Assembly: GCF_003651245.1 (NCBI RefSeq)
Contig: NZ_RAPE01000001.1
Location: 1,302,001-1,366,000, forward strand
From: Roseovarius spongiae
Lineage (GTDB): Bacteria; Pseudomonadota; Alphaproteobacteria; Rhodobacterales; Rhodobacteraceae
Length of the DNA stretch: 64,000 bases
Direction of reading: 5' to 3'
The translations under genes and the position numbers were made by a program. Under the pieces are notes generated by a model. That model was given only the letters and a program-made list of their open reading frames with translations. It had not been told where the DNA came from and did no database searches. Every line of letters starts with the position of its first letter. Position 1 is the stretch's first letter. Shown here one piece after another: positions 1 to 8,134 of the stretch.

Positions 1-1
1 C

Positions 2-124
2 GCGCCGCGCGCGTCGGTGGCCGCCGGTCTGCGCAAAGGAAGGAACGTGGCGAACGTCGTCGCCTACCTGTCCGGTTTCCTCATTCCCCGGCCACGGGCG
101 CCCCCGCGATGGCGCGCGCCATGA
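2..124 (+). CDS. C-terminal end of a possible c-type cytochrome (cut by window edge)
   Basis: An open frame enters from the left edge and stops at 122-124. It encodes about 40 residues, beginning with a stretch ending in GLRKGRNVANVVAYLSG, which resembles the last helix of small class I c-type cytochromes (G-LR-....-NVA-VIAYL). The haem-binding CxxCH motif would lie outside the window, so it cannot be checked. The frame overlaps the tail of the convergent CbiX-like gene by about 44 bases, which is unusual and lowers confidence. A cytochrome here would fit the haem-d1 protein remnant on the other side of the CbiX-like gene. It could also be a chance frame in GC-rich DNA. Confidence 0.3.
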   Translation, partial: APRASVAAGLRKGRNVANVVAYLSGFLIPRPRAPPRWRAP

Positions 125-815
125 GCCTGCCGATCCCGGGCAGCAGCCCCACGGGGGCCATGCAGGGGCCGGCAAACCCGGTCGCTTGCAAGGCCTGCGG
201 AATATCCTCCTGCACATGCCCGCCATCGGCGGCGAAGAACGGCAGGCAGATGGACTGGCGCGGGCAAAGGGCCGCCGCCTCGCCAAGATGCGGCGGTTCC
301 TCGACATAGCCGATCCGCAGTTCGGCAAAGGGCGCCCGTTCGCCCAGGCGTTCCACGAACCGTTGCGTGTCGCGCGCTGAGTTGCGGCTGCGCCCCGATC
401 CATGCGCGGTCACCAGCAGCGTGGTTTCGCCTGCGCTCCAACCCTGACGGTCCAGTTCCGCGGCAAGCGCCTGCAACGCGACGTCGGGCAGGCCCGGATC
501 CACGCCGAGCGGGGGCAGGACCACGGGGGCTTTGACGTCGCGCAGCCGGTCCCGCAGGGCGGAGCGCACGAACCAGCCATCCGTCATGAACATCGGGTAG
601 ATGACCGGCGCCGCCCCGGCGCGGGACAGCGCGGACTCGAGGCTGCCCCGCTTGGCCAGCGTCGCGGTCTGCACGAACCAGCCCGGCAGTTCGGGCGCCT
701 GCCTCGCCAGCGCCGCCTCGGCCGGGTCCGGGTCGGACGGCTGGCCGTGGCTGACGATGATCGCCGAACGCTTGGTCGCTGGCGCGTTTGGAGAAGGTGA
801 TCTAGTTGAACACAT
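81..815 (-). CDS. CbiX/SirB-family chelatase-like protein
   Basis: This 244-aa protein has the two-half architecture of the CbiX/SirB sirohydrochlorin chelatase family, whose members insert Co or Fe into sirohydrochlorin or act nearby in tetrapyrrole metabolism. The first half carries SHGQ (His23) and the second half TAHGSG (His138). The C-terminal half also keeps the second ligand region PFFAADGGHV (His200), whereas the matching place in the N-terminal half reads YPMFMTDGWFV with no histidine. So only one half seems to hold a complete metal-binding His pair. The ATG at 815 lies inside the end of the preceding haem-d1 remnant (14-base overlap), which suggests translational coupling in the ancestral operon. 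Chelation activity is not proven; a role in d1-haem handling is inferred from the neighbour. Confidence 0.8.
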   Translation of the reverse strand: MCSTRSPSPNAPATKRSAIIVSHGQPSDPDPAEAALARQAPELPGWFVQTATLAKRGSLESALSRAGAAPVIYPMFMTDGWFVRSALRDRLRDVKAPVVLPPLGVDPGLPDVALQALAAELDRQGWSAGETTLLVTAHGSGRSRNSARDTQRFVERLGERAPFAELRIGYVEEPPHLGEAAALCPRQSICLPFFAADGGHVQEDIPQALQATGFAGPCMAPVGLLPGIGRLMARAIAGAPVAGE

Positions 816-1008
816 TGTATTCCCCGGACGGTTTGCGCATCGGAAGACGGCGTATTTCCTGCAACGTGGCGGCGTCGAAGACGATCACCGCCCCGTCGTC
901 CCCCCAGACCGAGACAAGAGCACGGCTGCCGTCCCGCGTAAACTCCGTATGCGCCACCGTCGCGCCGGGTTCTGGCCGCAGGGTCTTCACGATCTCGGCT
1001 CGCGCGCC
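802..1008 (-). pseudogene. C-terminal remnant of a cytochrome d1-domain (NirS/NirF/NirN-like) protein
   Basis: The frame on the minus strand encodes about 68 residues after the stop codon of the betaine permease (shared TGA at 1009-1011) and ends ...RKPSGEYNVFN at 802. The last blade motif (HTEFTRDGSRALVSVW, then VIVFDAATLQEIRRLP and KPSGEYNVFN) matches the end of the eight-bladed haem-d1 propeller of nitrite reductase relatives. Full d1 domains are about 400 residues, so more than 80 percent is missing. A GTG at 988-990 could start a 62-aa product, but no ribosome binding site is evident. The permease gene abuts exactly at the break, so a deletion or rearrangement probably fused the two loci. 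The link to the CbiX-like gene agrees with haem-d1 gene clusters. Confidence 0.7.
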
Positions 1009-3081
1009 TCAGTCCGTGTCGAGGCCGAGTTCGCGCTGCCGGCGCAACGTCCAGGCCTGGGTCATGCGGTCCGCGATCATGGCGATGATCGCCATGCCGA
1101 TGCCGGCGATGATCCCGATCCCGAAATCGCCGTCGCCAAGACCGATATAGACCTGCTGGCCAAGCCCGTTGGTCCCGACCAGGGCCGCGATCACCAGCAT
1201 CGCGATGGCGTACATGATCGTCTGGTTCAGCCCCAGCATCATCACTGGCAGCGCCAGCGGCAGCTTGACCCGCCAGAGCATCTGCAAGCGCGTGCAGCCC
1301 ATCGCCTCGGCGGCCTCGATCGCCTGCGCCGGCACGTTGCGCAGCCCGTGCTCCGAGTAGCGGATGGCTGGCACGACCGCATAGGCCATGACCGCCAGCA
1401 GCGCCGTGAACTCCCCGATCTTGAAGACCATCACGAAGGGGATGAGGATCACGAAAAGCGGCATGGTCTGAAGCGTGTCGTTGATCGGGCGCACCAGTTT
1501 GGACACGCCGTCATATTCCGCCGCCAGCACGCCGATCGCGGCGCCGATCACGAAGGACAGGATCACCGCGATGCCGCAGAGATAGACCGACAGCATCGCC
1601 TGCGGCCAGACCCCCGCCAGCAGCAGGAAGCCAAGCCCCAGCACGGTGCCAAGCGCCAGTTTCCGCCCGCCCAGCTGCCAGGCCAGCAGCGTCGCCATCG
1701 CCAGCAGGCCGCTCCACGGCAGGCTGGTCAATCCGTAGAACAACATCACCGCGATGAACCCGATGACGACCGCCAGTTGCCGCCGTCCCGTGGCGGCGAC
1801 GATCCCCGCGAGCGCCAGCGCCGCGACGGCGTAGCCAAGCTGCATGGTCTCGGTAAAGGCGAAGCCCCATGAAAAGGGGCTGATCGTCTTCACCAGCCCC
1901 ATCTTCACCGGCAGCATGACGAAGAAGAAGGCGATCGTCTTGATCGTGTTGATCGCCGCCGCGTATTCGACGATCAGCCACTCGATCGCGCTGTTGAGGT
2001 AATGCGCGGGGTAGATTTCCCAGGCCTCGGGATATTCGTGCAGCGCCGGAAAGACGCGGGCGAGCAGCGCCACCCCCAGCCCCAGCGCGACCGCCGCGAT
2101 CCACATCCGATAGCGCCACCAGGGCGGCTCGTTCGCGTCCGGCGCGCGCGGTTCGCGGTCGGCGGCGGCGTGGGTGATGCGGTCCATCACCATCGCCATC
2201 AGCGCGATCACGATCCCCGCCAGCACGCTTTCGCCGAACTGCGCCTTGCGCATGGTCGACAGCACCTCCCAGCCGATATCGGCGGTGCCGCCGATGATCG
2301 AGGCGATGATGACCATGGAAAACGCGGCCATTGTGGTCTGGTTCACGCCCAGCAGGATCTGGCGCATCGCCGAGGGCACGCGAACCCGCCAGAAAAGCTG
2401 CGTGCCGGTCGCGCCCGACATCAGCCCGGCTTCGATCACCTCGTCCGGCACGCGCGCGAGACCCAGCACCGTGTTGCGCACCGTGGGCGGAAAGGCGAAC
2501 AGGATGCTGGCGATCAGCCCCACGACCGGGCCAAAACCGAAGAGCAGCAGGATCGGCAGCAGGTAGGCGAAGGCCGGCACCGTCTGCAGCAGGTCCATCA
2601 GCGGGCGCAGCGCCCGGTCCGCGCGCTCGGAGAAGAATGCGAGCGCGCCGAGGCCAAAGCCGATCCCGACCGCCAGCGGCACCGAGATCGCGACCAGCGC
2701 CAGCGAGTTCATCGATTCATACCAGTAACCGATCACCACCATGTAGAGGATCGCGAAGAAGCTGAAGACGGCAAGGCCCAATCCCGAAACCGCGAAGGCC
2801 GCGAAGGTCACCAGCGTCAGCGTCACCGACCAGGGCAGCCAGTGCAACAGGTCGCGCACCGCGCTCATCGGCACGTCGAGCGCGGTCGAGAACGCCCTGA
2901 ACCCCGCGCCGAACGTGTTCACCGTCCAGTTCATCGCGTCGTTCAGAATCGGCGTGAGCGGCAGCACCCATTCCTCGGGAAAGACCACCAGCCGCCCGGC
3001 GCCGCCCGAGGCCAGCAACAGCGCGACCGTGCCGCCCAGCAGCGCCGCCCAAAGCAGCGTGACCCGCGCGTCGCGGCTCAT
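1009..3081 (-). CDS. glycine betaine/proline-type ABC transporter, fused double permease
   Basis: The 690-aa protein is a ProW/OpuAB-type inner membrane permease in which two permease units are joined in one chain. Each unit has its own cytoplasmic coupling loop: EAGLMSGATGTQLFWRVRVP in the first half and EAAEAMGCTRLQMLWRVKLP in the second. About a dozen hydrophobic segments are visible. Ordinary ProW is about 280-350 aa, so this is twice that length and may supply both halves of the pore from one polypeptide. Its ATG overlaps the TGA of the ATPase gene by four bases (3078-3081), so the two are translationally coupled. Compatible solutes or related quaternary amines are the expected substrate; the exact ligand cannot be read from the permease. 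Confidence 0.92.
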   Translation of the reverse strand: MSRDARVTLLWAALLGGTVALLLASGGAGRLVVFPEEWVLPLTPILNDAMNWTVNTFGAGFRAFSTALDVPMSAVRDLLHWLPWSVTLTLVTFAAFAVSGLGLAVFSFFAILYMVVIGYWYESMNSLALVAISVPLAVGIGFGLGALAFFSERADRALRPLMDLLQTVPAFAYLLPILLLFGFGPVVGLIASILFAFPPTVRNTVLGLARVPDEVIEAGLMSGATGTQLFWRVRVPSAMRQILLGVNQTTMAAFSMVIIASIIGGTADIGWEVLSTMRKAQFGESVLAGIVIALMAMVMDRITHAAADREPRAPDANEPPWWRYRMWIAAVALGLGVALLARVFPALHEYPEAWEIYPAHYLNSAIEWLIVEYAAAINTIKTIAFFFVMLPVKMGLVKTISPFSWGFAFTETMQLGYAVAALALAGIVAATGRRQLAVVIGFIAVMLFYGLTSLPWSGLLAMATLLAWQLGGRKLALGTVLGLGFLLLAGVWPQAMLSVYLCGIAVILSFVIGAAIGVLAAEYDGVSKLVRPINDTLQTMPLFVILIPFVMVFKIGEFTALLAVMAYAVVPAIRYSEHGLRNVPAQAIEAAEAMGCTRLQMLWRVKLPLALPVMMLGLNQTIMYAIAMLVIAALVGTNGLGQQVYIGLGDGDFGIGIIAGIGMAIIAMIADRMTQAWTLRRQRELGLDTD

Positions 3082-4163
3082 TGCGCGGCCGCCTCCGGCG
3101 CGGCGCCGTCGGGGCCGCGCGTCTTGTCCTGGTGGGCGAGCGCGGCGATCACGCTTGCCGCCGTGACCACGCCGCGCGTCGCGCCGTTCTCGGTCACCGC
3201 GATCCCGTTCTTGTGTCCGGCCAGAAGCGGCAGCAGCGTCTCGACGCTGGCCTCCGCCTCCGTGTTCGGCATCTCGGGCGAGGGGGCGGCCTCGGGGTCG
3301 ATCACGTCCCGCGCCTTCAGCACCCGCACCATCGGCACGTCCTCGGTGAACTCGGCGACATAGTCGTCGGCGGGGTTCACGATCAGCTCGGCCGGGGCGC
3401 CCACCTGCACCACCATCCCGTCCCGCATGATCATCATCCGGTCGGCGATGCGCAGCGCCTCGAGGAAATCGTGGGTGATGAACACGATGGATTTCTTGAG
3501 CGCCCCCTGGATGCGCAGGAACTCGTCCTGCATCTGGCGGCGGATCAGCGGGTCGAGCGCGCTGAACGGCTCATCGAGGAACCACAACTGCGGCTCGATG
3601 GCGAGGCTGCGCGCGATGCCGACCCTTTGCTGCTGCCCCCCCGAGAGCTCCCGCGGAAAGGACGTTTCGCGCCCCTCGAGGCCCACCAGTTCGATCACCC
3701 GGCGCACCTGCTCATCGCGCTTGCCGCGCGCCACGCCCTGAAGCGTGAGGGGGAAGGCGATGTTCTCCCACACGCTCAGATGCGGCATCAGGCCGAAGTT
3801 CTGGAACACCATGCCAAGCTTGTGCCGGCGGATGTTTATCAGTTCCTTGCGCGATTTCTTGAGCAGGTCCTCCCCGTCGAGGAGAACCTCACCGCGGGTC
3901 GGCTCGACCAGCCGCGACAGGCAGCGCACGACCGTGGATTTGCCCGATCCCGAAAGCCCCATGATGACAAAGATTTCACCGACATGTACGTCAAAGCTCA
4001 CGTCGGCGGCGGCGGGAATCGCGCCGTCCTCGCGCATCCGCGCGGCCAGTTCGGCGACGCCGCTCTCGCTCACCTCGTCCTTGAAATAGGGGGCGGCGTC
4101 GGCTGCGTATACTTTCCAGAGGTTGCGGCAGGAGAGTTTCACCTCCCGGCTTTTTTCGGTCAT
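3078..4163 (-). CDS. glycine betaine/proline-type ABC transporter ATPase
   Basis: This 361-aa protein is a ProV/OpuAA-type ATPase. It has Walker A (GLSGSGKST), signature LSGGQQQR, Walker B (LWFLDEPFSALD) and the H-loop (ITHDF). After the nucleotide-binding domain there is a tail of roughly 100 residues of the kind that holds CBS-like sensor domains in ProV, ending RGVVTAASVIAALAHQD. The N terminus (KLSCRNLWKVYA) is typical of the family, supporting the ATG at 4163. The gene sits between the binding-protein gene upstream, separated by a hairpin, and the coupled permease downstream. It powers uptake of betaine-like solutes. Confidence 0.93.
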   Translation of the reverse strand: MTEKSREVKLSCRNLWKVYAADAAPYFKDEVSESGVAELAARMREDGAIPAAADVSFDVHVGEIFVIMGLSGSGKSTVVRCLSRLVEPTRGEVLLDGEDLLKKSRKELINIRRHKLGMVFQNFGLMPHLSVWENIAFPLTLQGVARGKRDEQVRRVIELVGLEGRETSFPRELSGGQQQRVGIARSLAIEPQLWFLDEPFSALDPLIRRQMQDEFLRIQGALKKSIVFITHDFLEALRIADRMMIMRDGMVVQVGAPAELIVNPADDYVAEFTEDVPMVRVLKARDVIDPEAAPSPEMPNTEAEASVETLLPLLAGHKNGIAVTENGATRGVVTAASVIAALAHQDKTRGPDGAAPEAAAQ

Positions 4164-4191
4164 TGCCGGTCCTCGCGGTCATGAAACGGTG

Positions 4192-4215
4192 CGGGCAGCC
4201 CGGCCGGGCTGCCCG
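4192..4215 (-). promoter_or_regulatory. perfect 24-bp GC-rich palindrome between binding-protein and ATPase genes
   Basis: Arms CGGGCAGCCCGG and CCGGGCTGCCCG form an uninterrupted palindrome in the 88-base gap after the binding-protein stop. There is no T-run after it, so it is more likely an RNA-stabilising or attenuating stem-loop than a full terminator. Comparable hairpins follow the binding-protein genes at 11213, 24481 and 61297. Confidence 0.7.
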
Positions 4216-4251
4216 TGGCGGCTCAAAGGGGCGGGCCGCCCGGTGCGGCTG

Positions 4252-5196
4252 TCACTCCTGCGCGGCCTTCGCGGACTCGACCCAAGGGTTCCAGGTGGAT
4301 TCGTTGGCGTCGATCCACTCGGCCACCACCTCCTCGAGCGCGCGGCCCTTGTTGTCAATCTCGAGCATCAGTTCGTTCTGGGTGTCATTGTCGATGCTGA
4401 GATCCTCGATCAGCTTGAGCGCCCCGGGCCATTTCTCGCCGAAATCCTTGTTCACGATCTTGCGGATCGTGGCCTGGGCGAAACCGCAGGCGTCCTCGCG
4501 GCTCTGACCGGTTTCCTCCTGGCATTCCTCGTCGCGCTCCTTGAACTCGATCCAGTTGAAGTCCTGTTCCGCGTGCAGCCAGTGCGGCTCCCAGAACATC
4601 ATCAGGATCGGCTGCTTGGAGGCGACGGCGGCCTTCAGTTCGGCGATCATCGCGCCCTCGCTGCCGCCGGCGACGGGGTTGAAGGGGATGTCGATCTGCG
4701 CCATCACGTCCTTGGAACGCGTGCCCCAGTCGGCGGGATAAGTGATGAGCCGGCCCTCGGGAAAGGTCTCGGGCGTGGCGAAGACCTGCGCGCAGTCGTA
4801 AAGCGCCTCGTAGCTCGGCAGGCCGGGGCACATTTCCTCGACATAGGGCGGATACATCCAGCCCTCGCGCGGTTGCAAGCCAAGGTCGCCGACGATCACG
4901 ATGTCGCCCGATTCGATCGCCTTGGGATAGATCGCGCCGACGCTGTTGGACCAGGTCTCGGGTTGCAGGTCGAGATCGCCCTGCGCGATGGCGGCGAATT
5001 GCGGAATCGCCCCGGCGGTCACGTATTCGACGTTGTAGCCCGCCTTCTTCAGCAGCGTGCCGGCAATGTGGGCGGTGATGTGCTGGCCGGTCCACTCGTT
5101 GATCGGCATGCGGATCGCCTCGTCGGAATCCGCCAGCGCGGCGCCGGTGGCGGCAAGCGCGACGGCGCCGGATATCATGAGGTTTTTCAATGGCAT
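4252..5196 (-). CDS. glycine betaine/proline-type ABC transporter substrate-binding protein (OpuAC/ProX family)
   Basis: The 314-aa periplasmic protein starts with a Sec signal peptide (MPLKNLMISGAVALAATGAALA, cut before DSDEA). The mature part shows the OpuAC-type fold signature: INEWTGQHITAHI near the start, GDLDLQPETW, and a C-terminal MFWEPHWLHAE. Tryptophans in such positions form the aromatic cage for quaternary amines in characterised ProX/ChoX proteins, but I cannot tell betaine from choline or carnitine here. It is the first gene of the three-gene minus-strand operon. A hairpin separates it from the ATPase, consistent with higher expression of this component. Confidence 0.92.
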   Translation of the reverse strand: MPLKNLMISGAVALAATGAALADSDEAIRMPINEWTGQHITAHIAGTLLKKAGYNVEYVTAGAIPQFAAIAQGDLDLQPETWSNSVGAIYPKAIESGDIVIVGDLGLQPREGWMYPPYVEEMCPGLPSYEALYDCAQVFATPETFPEGRLITYPADWGTRSKDVMAQIDIPFNPVAGGSEGAMIAELKAAVASKQPILMMFWEPHWLHAEQDFNWIEFKERDEECQEETGQSREDACGFAQATIRKIVNKDFGEKWPGALKLIEDLSIDNDTQNELMLEIDNKGRALEEVVAEWIDANESTWNPWVESAKAAQE

Positions 5197-5436
5197 CTAA
5201 GGTGTTCTCCCGTTTTGTTATCGTGGCCGCCGAACTGCTGTGGCGGCGGGTGGTTCAATTGACTCATGCAAGCACATTTTGCCGCTTACCTCACTACAAA
5301 ACTGGATGAAACCGATAAATGCGTCGCGCCCGGAGAGCGAAAGGTCGCTTTCAGGCCGAAAACCACTGTGTCTGGGGGGTGGAACGCGCGCTGTCCCGGC
5401 GCTAGCCTGCGCGGACGAGAGGGCAGGGGGAACCGC

Positions 5437-6222
5437 ATGGCGAAGGAGGTGGCAGGCGACTGGTACAAGGCGCGCGCATTGGGTGACGGCGTCACCCATA
5501 TCCACGAGATCCACGTCGCCAACTGGCTGCGCTGCAACATCTGGCACGTGCGCGGCCGCGACCGCGACCTGGTGATCGACACCGGCATGGGGCTGCGCCC
5601 GCTGGCCGGGGAAATCGCGGCGCTCGCCGAACGCCCCGTCACCGGGGTGATGACCCACAGCCATTTCGACCACGCCGGCGGGCTGCATCAGTTCGCCCAT
5701 CGCTGCGGTCACCCGCAGGAGGCCGCCATCATCGCCAAACCCACCGCCGCCAACACCGTCGCCGATACCGGCTTCGTGGTGGCGGACACCTTCACCGCGC
5801 TGCCCCACGCGGGGTTCTCGCACGAACAATACGTCGTGAAACCCGCGCCGCTCACGCAGCTGGTGGAGGAGGGCGACGTGCTCGACCTCGGGGATCGGGC
5901 GTTCCGCGTCTTCCACCTTCCGGGCCATTCGCCGGGCTCCATCGCGCTCTGGGAGGCGGAGACCGGCCTGCTGTTCAGCGGCGATGTGGTCTATGACGGC
6001 GACCTGATCGACGATCTTTACCATTCGGACGCCGCAACGCTGGCCGAATCGCACGCGCGGCTGCGCGAACTGCCCGTGCGCACGGTTCATGCGGGGCATT
6101 TCGCGTCCTTCGGGCGGGATCGGCTGCATGCGATCCTTGACGACTACGCCGCCGGCGGGCGGCGCTCGGGCGATGCGGCGTCCTGGATCGCGGGCGTCTC
6201 GGGGAGGGCGGACAATGACTGA
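5437..6222 (+). CDS. metallo-beta-lactamase-fold hydrolase
   Basis: The 261-aa protein has the binuclear metal motif THSHFDHAGG (HxHxDH), a later HLPGHSPGS histidine, and LLFSGDVVYDGDL carrying the bridging aspartate, followed by VHAGH. This is the standard order of the glyoxalase II/MBL superfamily. The frame is open from 5266, but the ATG at 5437 is preferred because AGGGGG lies seven bases upstream and the family homology begins there. Its TGA overlaps the start of the following SDR gene by eight bases, so the pair is an operon. The substrate is unknown; a small thioester, lactone or ester is plausible. Confidence 0.88.
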   Translation: MAKEVAGDWYKARALGDGVTHIHEIHVANWLRCNIWHVRGRDRDLVIDTGMGLRPLAGEIAALAERPVTGVMTHSHFDHAGGLHQFAHRCGHPQEAAIIAKPTAANTVADTGFVVADTFTALPHAGFSHEQYVVKPAPLTQLVEEGDVLDLGDRAFRVFHLPGHSPGSIALWEAETGLLFSGDVVYDGDLIDDLYHSDAATLAESHARLRELPVRTVHAGHFASFGRDRLHAILDDYAAGGRRSGDAASWIAGVSGRADND

Positions 6223-6991
6223 TGAATCGCAAAGGGTGGCCGTGGTCACCGGCGGGCTGGCGGGGATCGGCCTTTCCATCGCGCGCGCGCTGGCGAAGGA
6301 CGGGCTGCGCGTCGTCGTCGGCGCCCGGAGCGGCGGCAGCGACGCGGCGCAACAGAAGGCGCGGGACGAGATCGGACCAGCGGCGCGGGTCTATCCGCTC
6401 GACGTGCGCGACGAGGCGTCGGTCGCCGCCTTCCATGACAAGCTGCGCCTCGAGGTGGGCGAGATCGACGTGCTGGTGAATTCCGCAGGCGTCACCGCGC
6501 ATCAGACGATCAGCGGCCACAGCCTGTCGGACTGGCATGACGTGTTGGAGACCAACCTCACCGGCCCGTTCCTGACCATGCGCGCCTGCCTGCCCGGCAT
6601 GATCGAACGCGGCTGGGGGCGGATCGTCAACATCGCCTCGACCGCCGCCAGCAGCGCGGTGGCGGATCATCCGGCCTATTGCGCGTCGAAATCGGGGCTT
6701 CTCGGCCTCAGCCGGGCGGCCGCGCTCGAAGGGGCGCCGCATGGCGTCACCTGCGTCACGGTCAGCCCCACCTGGGTGGAAACCGAGATGCTCCACCAGA
6801 GCGCCGAAACGATGGCCCGCGCCAGCGGGCGCAGCGCCGAGGACGAGATCGCCGACCTCGCCCGCGCCAACCCGCAGAACCGCCTCGTGCAGCCGCGCGA
6901 GATCGCCGCGCTGGTGGCGTTCCTCTGCTCGGACGCCGCCCCCGCGCTGACGATGGAGGACATTTCAGTCAACGCCGGCGCGCACTGGTAG
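6215..6991 (+). CDS. short-chain dehydrogenase/reductase
   Basis: This 258-aa SDR has the cofactor motif TGGLAGIG, NSAGVTA (NNAG-type), and the catalytic set IASTAASS...YCASK. The C terminus (LTMEDISVNAGAHW) matches classical SDRs in which INGGxxW closes the fold. The start at 6215 overlaps the MBL hydrolase stop. It converges on the zinc alcohol dehydrogenase just downstream with only one base between the two stop codons. A role in oxidising a secondary alcohol or reducing a ketone is certain only at family level. Confidence 0.9.
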   Translation: MTDESQRVAVVTGGLAGIGLSIARALAKDGLRVVVGARSGGSDAAQQKARDEIGPAARVYPLDVRDEASVAAFHDKLRLEVGEIDVLVNSAGVTAHQTISGHSLSDWHDVLETNLTGPFLTMRACLPGMIERGWGRIVNIASTAASSAVADHPAYCASKSGLLGLSRAAALEGAPHGVTCVTVSPTWVETEMLHQSAETMARASGRSAEDEIADLARANPQNRLVQPREIAALVAFLCSDAAPALTMEDISVNAGAHW

Positions 6992-6992
6992 G

Positions 6993-8033
6993 CTAGAGCG
7001 AGAAATCGATGCAGAGCCGGCCGGCCACCTCGCCCCGCTTCAGCCGGTCGAGCGCGGCGTCGGCGTCGCGAAACGGGATCGCCTCGATATCGATGGGCAG
7101 CGGGTTCATGGCGGCGAAGCGCAGGAAATCGATCGTGTCCTGCCGCGTGCCCACGGAAGAACCGAAGACCCGGTGCCCGCCGTCGATCAGCCACATCATC
7201 GACAGCGGCACGGGCTCATGCACCATCGCGACGGTGACGATATCGGCCATCTTGTTGACCGCCTCGCCGATCATCGGCCAGGCCGACGGGCTGGGCGCGA
7301 AGTTGATGACCACGTCCGCGCCGCCCGCCTGCCTGATCGCCGCGCCCGCGTGCTCGTCGGCCGGAATCGCCACGGCCGCGCCCAGCCCCCTGGCGGTTTC
7401 GAGCTTGGCCGGATCTCGGTCCACCGCGATCACCCGCGCGCCGCGCGCCTTGGCGATCATGATCCCGTATTGCCCAAGGCCGCCCGCCCCGATGATGACC
7501 ACGTTGCATCCCGGCTCGAGCCGCGCGCGCGCCAGCGCCGCCCAGGCCGTCAGCCCCGCGCACAGCAGCGGCGCGCCCTGCACCGGGTCGATCGCGTCGG
7601 GGATCTCGATCGCGAAACTGGCCGGCAGGAGCGCGTATTCCGCGAAGGCGCCGTGCCGCTCCACCCCGCGCGCGGTCTGATCGGCGCAGTAGGTCTCCCA
7701 TCCGGTCCGGCAGGGTTTGCAGGCAAGGCAGGTGTCATAAAGCCACGGCAGCCCGACCCGCGTTCCGATCAAGGGAGCGCCGGTGGTCCCTTCGCCGATC
7801 CGCACCACGCGCCCGATCCCCTCGTGCCCCACCACGATGGGGTAGAGGTCGGCGGGCAGGTTCTCCTGTCCGTCGCGCAGATGCAGGTCGGAATGGCAGA
7901 CCCCGCAGCTCTCCAGTTCGACCAGCAGTTCGCCCCGCGCCGGTTCGGGCGTGTCGATCTCGCGGATTTCCAGCGGCGCGCCGGGCGCGTCGCAGAGCGC
8001 GGCCTTCATGCGGGGCGGAACGGTGCGGGACAT
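6993..8033 (-). CDS. zinc-dependent alcohol dehydrogenase (MDR superfamily)
   Basis: The 346-aa protein has catalytic zinc ligands in CGVCHSDLHL and GHEGIGRV, a four-cysteine structural zinc loop (CLACKPCRTGWETYC), and the Rossmann motif GAGGLGQYG. It is an NAD(P)-dependent medium-chain dehydrogenase. The frame extends to 8114, but ATG 8033 is chosen because AAGGAG stands just before it and MSRTVPPRMKAAL matches the usual N terminus. It is divergent from the LysR gene at 8135, the typical arrangement for a LysR target. Confidence 0.9.
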   Translation of the reverse strand: MSRTVPPRMKAALCDAPGAPLEIREIDTPEPARGELLVELESCGVCHSDLHLRDGQENLPADLYPIVVGHEGIGRVVRIGEGTTGAPLIGTRVGLPWLYDTCLACKPCRTGWETYCADQTARGVERHGAFAEYALLPASFAIEIPDAIDPVQGAPLLCAGLTAWAALARARLEPGCNVVIIGAGGLGQYGIMIAKARGARVIAVDRDPAKLETARGLGAAVAIPADEHAGAAIRQAGGADVVINFAPSPSAWPMIGEAVNKMADIVTVAMVHEPVPLSMMWLIDGGHRVFGSSVGTRQDTIDFLRFAAMNPLPIDIEAIPFRDADAALDRLKRGEVAGRLCIDFSL

Positions 8034-8096
8034 GGCGGACTCCTTCATTGCTGTCGCGGCGCAGTCTAGGCGCAGGCGTGGGGGGACGGAATACGG

Positions 8097-8117
8097 GATT
8101 GCAATCGGATACATTTG
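8097..8117. promoter_or_regulatory. candidate LysR binding region between adh and lysR
   Basis: The divergent gap contains the perfect palindrome GATTGCAATC (8097-8106) followed by GATACATTTG (8108-8117). The latter 10-mer recurs inverted at 9043-9052 before the ureohydrolase gene. Both lie next to the lysR gene, so they are candidate binding half-sites for its product. No footprint is known. Confidence 0.4.
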
Positions 8118-8134
8118 CCGGTCTCAATGGATGA

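Noticed and set aside
601..3363. Long plus-strand frames opposite the CbiX-like, betaine permease and ATPase genes
   Set aside because: They are Arg/His/Gln-rich antisense shadows of well-supported minus-strand genes in GC-rich DNA and have no domain signature.
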